From the NCBI GenBank assembly GCA_003164655.1, contig PLTW01000092.1:13947-24034 (forward strand): a stretch of 10,088 nt of DNA. Reading direction: 5' to 3'. This document shows positions 1 to 5,849 of the stretch, piece by piece. The stretch's first letter is position 1. Every line of letters starts with the position of its first letter. The position numbers and the translations under genes are program-made. The notes beneath the pieces were generated by a model, which was given only the letters and a program-made list of their open reading frames with translations, ran no database searches and was not told where the DNA came from. This DNA is from Actinomycetota bacterium. Its GTDB lineage: Bacteria > Actinomycetota > Thermoleophilia > UBA2241.

Positions 1-9
1 GCGATCGCC

Positions 10-18
10 TGCTACAAT
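10..18 (+). promoter_or_regulatory. Extended -10 promoter element upstream of the MoaD-like gene
   Basis: TGCTACAAT reads as an extended -10 box (TGn followed by TACAAT, one mismatch to TATAAT). It lies about 50 bases before the MoaD-like start, and transcription would begin near base 25. The matching -35 would fall outside the window, so it cannot be judged. AT-rich hexamers are scarce in this G+C-rich DNA, which adds some weight. Confidence 0.4.
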
Positions 19-29
19 CATTTGGACTA

Positions 30-50
30 CCCCGGGCGGTATCGCCGGGG
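30..50 (+). other. Inverted repeat in the 5' leader of the MoaD-like gene
   Basis: The arms CCCCGG(G)CG and CGCCGGGG can pair as an 8-bp stem with one bulged G and a four-base loop (GTAT). The hairpin would sit in the leader RNA between the proposed start of transcription and the ribosome-binding site at 62-68. It could modulate translation or be incidental in G+C-rich DNA. It does not resemble a riboswitch I know. Confidence 0.3.
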
Positions 51-70
51 CGCCCGACCGCAAAGGAGCG

Positions 71-343
71 ATGTCCGTGGCCAAGGTACGCGTCAAGCTG
101 CCGCTCGGCGTCACCTACCCCGAACCGCAGCGGGAGCTCGAGGTCGAAGGCGCGACCGTCGCCGAGGTCGTCAAGGCCGCCATCGTCGCCGAGCCTCGTC
201 TCGAATCCCGCATCTACAAGGACGGCAAGCTGTTCGTGGGCGTGTTCGTCAACGACCGCAACATGCGCGCTTTGGGCGGCTTCGAGGCGCCCGTCTCAGA
301 CGGTGACGTGATCCGCGTCATGCCGCCGATCGCCGGCGGCTGA
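71..343 (+). CDS. MoaD/ThiS-family sulfur-carrier protein
   Basis: A 90-residue ubiquitin-like beta-grasp protein. Sulfur carriers of this family are adenylated at a C-terminal Gly-Gly by an E1-like enzyme (MoeB/ThiF type), converted to a thiocarboxylate, and donate sulfur to cofactors such as molybdopterin or thiamine. Here the chain ends PPIAGG, the expected tail, after a segment (GDVIRVMPP) typical of the family's last strand. Length is normal. No E1 partner or cofactor pathway gene is in the window, so MoaD, ThiS or another carrier cannot be told apart. The ribosome-binding site AAAGGAG (62-68) lies only 2 bases before ATG 71 but 8 bases before the in-frame GTG at 77. The real start may therefore be GTG 77, giving 88 residues. 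NadA follows 59 bases downstream on the same strand, possibly in one transcript. Confidence 0.85.
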   Translation: MSVAKVRVKLPLGVTYPEPQRELEVEGATVAEVVKAAIVAEPRLESRIYKDGKLFVGVFVNDRNMRALGGFEAPVSDGDVIRVMPPIAGG

Positions 344-402
344 GCCGCCCGGCGCGCGAGCCACCTTCCCATACTCGCCGACGCTCCAAGGACGGCTTCT
401 CC

Positions 403-1314
<912 letters not shown>

Positions 1315-1381
1315 GCGACGGGTCGGCACCGCGGCCCGGTCCCGGTTGGCGGCAAACAGCCGAGACTTCCGTCCAAGCCGA

Positions 1382-1387
1382 TATGCT
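1382..1387 (+). promoter_or_regulatory. Possible leaderless -10 box before the Cdd1-type gene
   Basis: TATGCT (TAnnnT form) ends exactly six bases before ATG 1394, and no Shine-Dalgarno sequence lies between. This spacing would put the transcript start at or next to the A of the start codon, the arrangement of leaderless actinobacterial genes. The same geometry recurs at 9730-9735. No good -35 is seen. Confidence 0.4.
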
Positions 1388-1393
1388 GGCGAC

Positions 1394-1663
1394 ATGATCC
1401 GCGAGCGCGACGACCTGCAGACCATCCCCGGGATCGGCCCCAACATGGCGGGCCACCTGCACCGGCTCGGCATCCGCCGCGTCGCCGACCTGCGCGGCCA
1501 GAGCCCCGAAGCGCTCTACGAACGCGACCGCGAGCTTGCCGGCGGCAGGCTCGACCCCTGCGTGCTCTACACCTACCGCTGCGCCGTCTACTACGCCTCC
1601 ACCGAGCGCCCCGACCCGGCGCTGCTCAAATGGTGGAACTGGAAGGACAGGGCGTCGGTGTAG
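1394..1663 (+). CDS. Helix-hairpin-helix protein, Cdd1 (pathogenicity locus) family
   Basis: An 89-residue protein whose body reads LQTIPGIGPNMAGHLHRLGI (8-27) followed by VADLRGQSPEALYER, then LDPCVLYTYRCAVYYAS. The first part is a helix-hairpin-helix (PGIG hairpin), a fold that usually contacts the DNA backbone without sequence specificity. The cysteine-containing CVLYTYRCAVYYA tail is characteristic of the small Cdd1/'pathogenicity locus' family (PF11731 as I recall it). Members have sometimes been labelled mitomycin-resistance proteins, but I know of no settled function. ATG 1394 is preferred over an in-frame TTG at 1346, because the family match begins just after it and a -10-like box lies six bases upstream. 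The protein converges on the dehydrogenase gene. Confidence 0.8.
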   Translation: MIRERDDLQTIPGIGPNMAGHLHRLGIRRVADLRGQSPEALYERDRELAGGRLDPCVLYTYRCAVYYASTERPDPALLKWWNWKDRASV

Positions 1664-1680
1664 GCGCCGCACGCCGGGGA

Positions 1681-1694
1681 CACGCGCTCGCGTG
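1681..1694. terminator. Possible bidirectional hairpin between convergent genes
   Basis: CACGCG-CT-CGCGTG is a perfect 6-bp inverted repeat in the 94-base spacer between the convergent Cdd1-type and dehydrogenase genes. It has no run of T on either side, so it is at best a weak or factor-assisted terminator. Nothing else is recognisable in this spacer. Confidence 0.25.
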
Positions 1695-1757
1695 GCAGCC
1701 ATGCTTCGCGCGACGTCGTCTGGCCTTGCCCGCGGCCACCGGCAGCGCCGCCGCGCC

Positions 1758-2825
1758 CTAAGAGGTCACCTGCAACACCGCCGCCCCGCGAATGCCGTCG
1801 TGCTTGAGCGCGATGAGCGCGTCGTTTGCCTGCTCGAGCGGAAACACCTGGGTCTCCGTCGCGATGGGAATGGCCGCCGCCAGGCGCAGAAGTTCGGCGG
1901 CGTCGTGGCGCGTCGAGTTGGTGACGCTGCGGATCACGCGCTCCCGGTAGATCAGCGGATAGTCGATGGGCGGCACCGGCGACGAGTAGATGCCGCCCAT
2001 GGCGACCGTGCCACCCTTGTCCAGGACCTTGAGTGCGTCGATGACGAGCTCGCCGGCCGGGGCGAAGATGATGGCCGCGTCGAGCTTGGTCTCGGGGTCG
2101 CCGCCGGGCGGCTCGTCCGCCGCGCCGGCCCACGCCGCGCCGAGCTCGCGGGCCAGCCGGCGGTGCTTCTCATCACGGGTGAAGGCAAACACCTCGGCGC
2201 CCCAGTAGCGCGCGATCTGCAGGCAGATGTGAGCGGCCGCGCCGAAGCCGTAAAGGCCGAGACGGCGGCCGGCGGCCGCGCCGGCTCCGGCGGGGCCGCC
2301 GGCCGCCTCCCTGCCGTGTCCCCAGGGCACAAGCCCCGACAGCCACAGGGAACGGTAGCCGATGATGCCGGCGCAGAGCAGCGGCGCCGCGGCAAGGTCG
2401 CTCAGCTTCTCGTGAAGCGGGTAGCTGAAGGCCGCCGGCGCCACCGCGAACTCGGCGTACCCGCCGTCGACGTCCCAGCCAGTGAAGGTGGCGTTGTCGC
2501 AGAGGTTCTCGTCGCCGCGTCGGCAGTAGCGGCAGGTGCCGTCGGTCCAGTGCAGCCAGGGCACGCCCACGCGGTCGCCGAGTGCGTGTTCGGTCACGCC
2601 CACGCCGAGCTCCGCGACCCGGCCCACGATCTGGTGTCCGGGCACGACCGGCGACTTGTGCGGCGGCAGCTCGCCCTCGCACACGTGAAGATCGGTGTGG
2701 CACACGCCGCACGCGCTCACCGCGATCAGGATCTCGCCGGGGCCGGGATGCGGCCGCTGGAGCTCGACGAGCTCCAGCGGCCGCTCGTCGATCGACTTGG
2801 GTCGGCGCAGCAGCATCGCTCTCAT
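1758..2825 (-). CDS. Zinc-dependent alcohol dehydrogenase (AdhA-like)
   Basis: A 355-residue medium-chain dehydrogenase/reductase that should oxidise alcohols or reduce aldehydes with NAD(P); the substrate is unknown. It resembles mycobacterial AdhA and the uncharacterised TIGR02822 subgroup. The GroES-like half holds ACGVCHTDLH (38-47, catalytic zinc ligand C39 or C42 region), PGHQIVGRV (62-70, H64) and PLLCAG (148-153, C151). The Rossmann half starts with GLYGFGAAAH (190-199). The structural-zinc loop reads T-D-G-T-C-R-Y-C-R-R-G-D-E-N-L-C, so only C98, C101 and C109 remain, with D95 where relatives have the first Cys. A Gly/Ala-rich insert of about 15 residues (168-186) precedes the Rossmann motif. 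ATG 2825 has an excellent GGAGGT (2830-2835) five bases upstream. The gene diverges from the restriction cassette and contains a long palindrome at 2750-2784. Confidence 0.92.
   Translation of the reverse strand: MRAMLLRRPKSIDERPLELVELQRPHPGPGEILIAVSACGVCHTDLHVCEGELPPHKSPVVPGHQIVGRVAELGVGVTEHALGDRVGVPWLHWTDGTCRYCRRGDENLCDNATFTGWDVDGGYAEFAVAPAAFSYPLHEKLSDLAAAPLLCAGIIGYRSLWLSGLVPWGHGREAAGGPAGAGAAAGRRLGLYGFGAAAHICLQIARYWGAEVFAFTRDEKHRRLARELGAAWAGAADEPPGGDPETKLDAAIIFAPAGELVIDALKVLDKGGTVAMGGIYSSPVPPIDYPLIYRERVIRSVTNSTRHDAAELLRLAAAIPIATETQVFPLEQANDALIALKHDGIRGAAVLQVTS
2750..2784. repeat. Perfect 35-base inverted repeat inside the dehydrogenase gene
   Basis: The arm GCGGCCGCTGGAGCTCG (2750-2766) is exactly reversed and complemented at 2768-2784 around one central base (2767). 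It lies 41 bases inside the dehydrogenase coding sequence. The encoded peptide is itself near-symmetric: Arg-Pro-Leu-Glu-Leu-Val-Glu-Leu-Gln-Arg-Pro. As RNA it would fold into a 16-bp stem with a three-base loop just downstream of the start codon. Each arm also contains GAGCTC and GCGGCCGC palindromes. Confidence 0.9.
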
Positions 2826-2829
2826 GGGG

Positions 2830-2835
2830 ACCTCC
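2830..2835 (-). promoter_or_regulatory. Ribosome-binding site of the dehydrogenase gene
   Basis: GGAGGT on the minus strand ends four bases before the ATG at 2825. This strong Shine-Dalgarno match fixes the start, which also agrees with the N-terminus of the family. Confidence 0.75.
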
Positions 2836-2848
2836 GCGGTTGACCGAC

Positions 2849-2854
2849 ACTATA
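2849..2854 (-). promoter_or_regulatory. -10 box of the dehydrogenase promoter
   Basis: TATAGT on the minus strand has one mismatch to TATAAT and lies about 24 bases before the start codon. It leaves a short leader that includes the ribosome-binding site. No convincing -35 stands at the normal distance. Confidence 0.4.
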
Positions 2855-2886
2855 CCCGTCCGATGTCCACCTTCGCGCCCTACTCT

Positions 2887-2928
2887 CCGTCACCGGCAGA
2901 ACGTACAATCGATACCGGCAAGCGACGG
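2887..2928 (+). promoter_or_regulatory. Promoter and operator-like repeats upstream of the restriction gene
   Basis: A -10-like TACAAT (2904-2909) is framed by two direct copies of ACCGGCA (2892-2898 and 2914-2920), 22 bases apart, about two helical turns. Outside them lie the inverted pentamers CCGTC (2887-2891) and GACGG (2924-2928). The layout looks like a regulator site overlapping a promoter. No controller gene is visible, so a regulator would have to be the methyltransferase, the endonuclease or a host protein. The repeats are short and chance cannot be excluded. Confidence 0.35.
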
Positions 2929-2935
2929 AGGGGCC

Positions 2936-3532
2936 TTGACGGCAGATCTCATCCCCGAAGACATCCGCGACAAGTGGCTGGTCGAAGACTGGCGCCATGC
3001 CGCCGCCATCCTCTCGCAGGACTTCCCGCAGGAATGGGGCGCGATCGTTCAGGTTCTCAGGGGCTTCACACTCCGGCCGTCCGACATCACGACACCGGGC
3101 GGCAGGCTTTCGTCTGTCTCACAGTATTTCAACGACTCCTTCGTCATGCGTGGCTGGCGGGAGAAATCGTTCGACACGAGCGTTCTGGTCGACGAAACCA
3201 GGACCGAGACGCCGACACACAAGGTCGATTGCTTCAAGAACGAAATCGCTCTCGAGGTCGAATGGAACAACAAGGATCCCTTCTTCGACCGAGACCTCAA
3301 CAACTTCCGGCTCCTGTTCGAACTCCGAGCCGTGAGCGTGGGGGTCATCCTCACCAAGACGAAGGACTGCATCGAGCTCTACAAGGAGCTTGGCCGGGGC
3401 AAGTCCACCGGCGAGTCAACCACCGTCTGGCACAAGCTGTTGCCACGCATGCGCGGCGGGGGCGCCGCCGGCTGCCCAGTGCTCGCCTTTGGCATGACGC
3501 GCGCGCTCTTCATCGGAGAGGCCGATGAGTGA
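2936..3532 (+). CDS. Type II restriction endonuclease, BglII/BstYI-like
   Basis: A 198-residue protein similar in core and length to the BglII/BstYI endonucleases (BglII 223 aa), which cut palindromic sites centred on GATC. The core runs SFDTSVLVDET, then HKVDCFKNEIALEVEWNNKDPFF split over residues 96-117, then DRDLNNFRLLFEL and VSVGVILT. Candidate catalytic residues are D98, E107 and E109. The D-x8-E-x spacing is identical to BglII D84/E93/Q95, but the third residue is Glu, as in BamHI. The only workable start is TTG 2936: it follows GGAGG at 2927-2931 by four bases and no in-frame ATG or GTG is near. A TTG start with tight spacing should give weak translation, useful for a toxic nuclease. 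The last 8 bases overlap the methyltransferase gene. The region has more A+T than its flanks, suggesting transfer. Confidence 0.88.
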   Translation: MTADLIPEDIRDKWLVEDWRHAAAILSQDFPQEWGAIVQVLRGFTLRPSDITTPGGRLSSVSQYFNDSFVMRGWREKSFDTSVLVDETRTETPTHKVDCFKNEIALEVEWNNKDPFFDRDLNNFRLLFELRAVSVGVILTKTKDCIELYKELGRGKSTGESTTVWHKLLPRMRGGGAAGCPVLAFGMTRALFIGEADE

Positions 3533-4169
3533 CGTCTGGCTCAAGTCCGCGGCCGAAGATCTCCTTTCGCGGAATTTCGAGTCCTTCGGTACGATCCTCG
3601 CCGACCCGCCATGGAGGTTCATGAACCGCAGTGGCAAGATGGCGCCCGAACACCGTCGGCTGTTGCGCTACCAAACCATGGCGCTCGACGAGATCGTCGA
3701 GATGCCGGTACAGAAGCTCGCCCTGCCGCAGAGCCATCTCTACCTTTGGGTCCCAAACGCCCTGCTTGCCGAGGGTTTGGCGGTCATGCAGCACTGGGGC
3801 TTCACCTACAAGACGAACCTCGTCTGGTACAAGACTCGCAAAGACGGTGGGCCCGACGGGAGGGGAGTCGGCTTCTACTTCCGCAACGTTACCGAACTCG
3901 TCCTGTTCGGCACGCGCGGCAGCCTGCGGACGGGCGACGCCGGCCGGCGCCGCGTGAACATCATGGTCTCGCGCAAGCGCGAGCACTCCCGCAAGCCCGA
4001 CGAAATCTACGACATCATCGAAAGCTGCAGCCCCGGACCGTATCTCGAGCTGTTCGCCCGCCACGAGCGCGAGGGTTGGACGCAGTGGGGCAACGAGGTC
4101 GACGAGCAGCTGGCGGTCACGCCAGAAGACAGCGACGAACAACCAAATGTCGTTTCGATGTTCGACTAG
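3525..4169 (+). CDS. MT-A70 family adenine-N6 DNA methyltransferase
   Basis: A 214-residue SAM-dependent methyltransferase expected to put N6-methyladenine on the site cut by its neighbour. It has the MT-A70 catalytic motif DPPW (27-30, in GTILADPPWRF), the segment SHLYLWVPNALLAEGLAVM (70-88), WGFTYKTNLVWYK (91-103), GFYFRNVTELVLFGTRG (116-132) and REHSRKPDEIYDIIE (152-166), ending with GPYLELFARHEREGWTQWGNE. These follow the usual order of bacterial MT-A70 proteins. ATG 3525 sits within the end of the endonuclease gene (ATGAGTGA overlap), with GGAG at 3515-3518 six bases upstream. Translation is therefore probably coupled and both proteins come from one mRNA. The first 40 bases contain an AGATCT. 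The protein could act on RNA like eukaryotic relatives, but the partner argues for DNA. Confidence 0.92.
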   Translation: MSDVWLKSAAEDLLSRNFESFGTILADPPWRFMNRSGKMAPEHRRLLRYQTMALDEIVEMPVQKLALPQSHLYLWVPNALLAEGLAVMQHWGFTYKTNLVWYKTRKDGGPDGRGVGFYFRNVTELVLFGTRGSLRTGDAGRRRVNIMVSRKREHSRKPDEIYDIIESCSPGPYLELFARHEREGWTQWGNEVDEQLAVTPEDSDEQPNVVSMFD

Positions 4170-4173
4170 GTGG

Positions 4174-4186
4174 GGTGGGTCCCACC
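4174..4186. terminator. Inverted repeat between convergent methyltransferase and permease genes
   Basis: GGTGGG-T-CCCACC lies in the 26-base spacer between the two stop codons. It could serve transcripts from both sides as a small hairpin, although the central loop is tight and no T-run follows. Confidence 0.25.
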
Positions 4187-4195
4187 GGTCCGGCC

Positions 4196-5005
4196 TCACG
4201 TCAGAATGTCCTTGCGGCTGAACACCGCCCAGGCCGCCAGCAGCAGGAGCGCCGTCGTCACCCCATAGTTCACGAGCGCCTGACGGATCGGCGGCCAGTA
4301 GATCGGGAAGCGGAACAGGTTCAAAAACGCGAGGCGGTAGGTCGAGTACGTGTAGGGCTTCATGAAGTCGAACACGCTGAAGGCGTTGAGGATGGTCAGC
4401 ACCGTAAAGACGGCGATGGCGATAGTCGCCGCCGTGAGGCTCGAGTCGGTGAGTGTCGAGATGAAGAACGCAATCGACAGCGAGCAGACCGCGCCGGCGA
4501 CCACCAGCAGATAGGCGAGCCCGATCAGGGCCAGCGCCTGTTGCACGCCCATGGTCGTGCCCGACAGCGTGACGAGCGGGTGCAGGCCAAAGGCGAGCAC
4601 ACCGGCGATCAGCGACACCACAGCCACCAGCGCCGCGCCGGCCAGGGCGTAGAGCACCGCCATCGCCCACTTCGTCAGGAGCACCGCCGCCCGACTGACC
4701 GGGCGCGTAAGCCAGGTCTTGAGCGTGCCGGTCTCGGCCTCGCTGGCCACCGACGAGGCGCCGCCCATCGCGGCGATGATCGGCAGCAGGAACGCCGCGA
4801 GGGCGATCAGCACGGAGAGCATCACGAGCAGGCCGTTCTGGCTGACGTGCGCCACGAAGGGCGGCTCGCCGGGGGCTTGCGGACGGGGCTTCTGCAGGGA
4901 CCCGGCCGCGACCACGATCACCGGCACGAGCACGAGGCCCACCCAGCCGATGTAGGTGCGCTTCTGGTTGAGCGTCTTGCTCAGCTCGAGGCGGAGCAAC
5001 GTCAT
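4196..5005 (-). CDS. ABC-2 type transporter permease (second copy)
   Basis: A 269-residue membrane subunit of an ABC exporter, with about six predicted membrane helices (near residues 18-36, 58-84, 112-139, 157-183, 188-208 and 245-263). A conserved cytoplasmic stretch, EAETGTLKTWLTRP (89-102), probably contacts the ATPase. ATG 5005 is chosen because GGAGG (5011-5015) lies five bases upstream, and because it gives exactly the same length as the neighbouring permease. The two then align without a single gap, about 55% identical by hand count, both ending RKDILT. A TTG at 5020 would add five residues. The gene lies 34 bases after its paralog and ends the operon. The pair probably forms a heterodimer driven by the upstream ATPase; the cargo is unknown. 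Confidence 0.88.
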   Translation of the reverse strand: MTLLRLELSKTLNQKRTYIGWVGLVLVPVIVVAAGSLQKPRPQAPGEPPFVAHVSQNGLLVMLSVLIALAAFLLPIIAAMGGASSVASEAETGTLKTWLTRPVSRAAVLLTKWAMAVLYALAGAALVAVVSLIAGVLAFGLHPLVTLSGTTMGVQQALALIGLAYLLVVAGAVCSLSIAFFISTLTDSSLTAATIAIAVFTVLTILNAFSVFDFMKPYTYSTYRLAFLNLFRFPIYWPPIRQALVNYGVTTALLLLAAWAVFSRKDILT

Positions 5006-5039
5006 CCGCGCCTCCGGCAACGCACGATCGGCGGCACCA

Positions 5040-5849
5040 CTACGTGAGGATGTCCTTGCGCCGAAAGATCAGCCACGACACCGCCAGCAGGCCGGCGACC
5101 GTGACGCCGTAGACCAGCAGGGCGTTGCGGATCGGCTGCCAGTAGATCGGCTCGCGAAAGAGGTTCGTGAAGGCCAGGTTGTAGCTGGTGAACGTGTAGG
5201 GCTTCATGAAGTCGAAGTAGCTGAAGCCGTTGAGGATGGTCAGCACGACGAACAGGACCATCGCGCTGATGGCGGCGGTCAGGCTCGAGTCGGTGAGCGT
5301 CGAGACGAACAGCGCCAGCGAGATCGTGCAGAGCAGCGCGATCAGGATGAGCAGGTTGGCCAGCACGATGCGCTCGAGGCCGGCGCCGATGCCGATGGTG
5401 GTGCCCGACAGCGTGGCCAACGGGTGGATGCCGAACACCAGCCAGCCGGCGAGCAGCCCACCGATGCCCACGAGCGCCATGCCGACCACGACGTAAAGGA
5501 TGGCGACGCCCCACTTTGAGAACAGCACGCCGGCGCGGCCGACCGGCCGGCTCATCCAGGTCTTCATGGTGCCCATCTCGGCTTCGCCGGCCAGCGGAAA
5601 GGCGCCCGCCATCGCGGCGACCAGCGGCAGCAGAAAGAACGACAGCGCGCCGATGGCCGCGACCGGCACGAAGATGCCGTTGTTGATGATCGCCGCGAAG
5701 AACGGCGGCCCCTCACCCGGGGCCGGCTTCGACGACGAGAGGTCGAGCGCCAGCACGATCAGCAGCGGCACGGCCAGCAGACCCGCCCAGCCGACGTAGG
5801 TGCGCCGTTGAAAGAGGATCTTGACGAACTCGCGGCCCAGGCTGCGCAC
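5040..5849 (-). CDS. ABC-2 type transporter permease (first copy)
   Basis: A 269-residue paralog of the downstream permease, with helices near residues 18-37, 60-85, 114-139, 159-182, 189-208 and 243-262. The coupling-type stretch GEAEMGTMKTWMSRP lies at 88-102. The hydrophilic loop around 38-56, facing outward in the usual topology, is the most divergent part between the copies. The start is GTG 5849: it matches the paralog's N-terminus, and an in-frame TAG lies three codons upstream. There is no clear Shine-Dalgarno sequence. Instead the start lies 91 bases inside the end of the ATPase reading frame, so translation probably depends on ribosomes finishing that gene. It is a member of the ABC-2 superfamily like bacitracin-type transporter permeases. 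Substrate unknown. Confidence 0.88.
   Translation of the reverse strand: MRSLGREFVKILFQRRTYVGWAGLLAVPLLIVLALDLSSSKPAPGEGPPFFAAIINNGIFVPVAAIGALSFFLLPLVAAMAGAFPLAGEAEMGTMKTWMSRPVGRAGVLFSKWGVAILYVVVGMALVGIGGLLAGWLVFGIHPLATLSGTTIGIGAGLERIVLANLLILIALLCTISLALFVSTLTDSSLTAAISAMVLFVVLTILNGFSYFDFMKPYTFTSYNLAFTNLFREPIYWQPIRNALLVYGVTVAGLLAVSWLIFRRKDILT

Noticed and set aside
2750..2784. Palindrome as an intrinsic terminator
   Set aside because: It lies inside the coding sequence near its 5' end, with no T-run, so it cannot sensibly end transcription of the dehydrogenase; it is kept as an unexplained repeat.
2582..2935. Upstream extension of the restriction endonuclease frame into the dehydrogenase gene
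   Set aside because: The first 118 residues of that frame are Arg/Pro-rich and antisense to the dehydrogenase. The nuclease homology and ribosome-binding site fit the TTG at 2936.
2826..4195. Mobile element carrying the restriction cassette
   Set aside because: No transposase, integrase, terminal inverted repeats or matching flanking direct repeats could be seen. Transfer is suggested only by base composition and gene content.
3510..5047. Long open frames antisense to the methyltransferase and permease genes (386 aa on the minus strand, 478 aa on the plus strand)
   Set aside because: They are shadows of the real genes in G+C-rich DNA: Arg/Gly/Ala-rich low-complexity translation with no family match, while the opposite strand carries conserved motifs.
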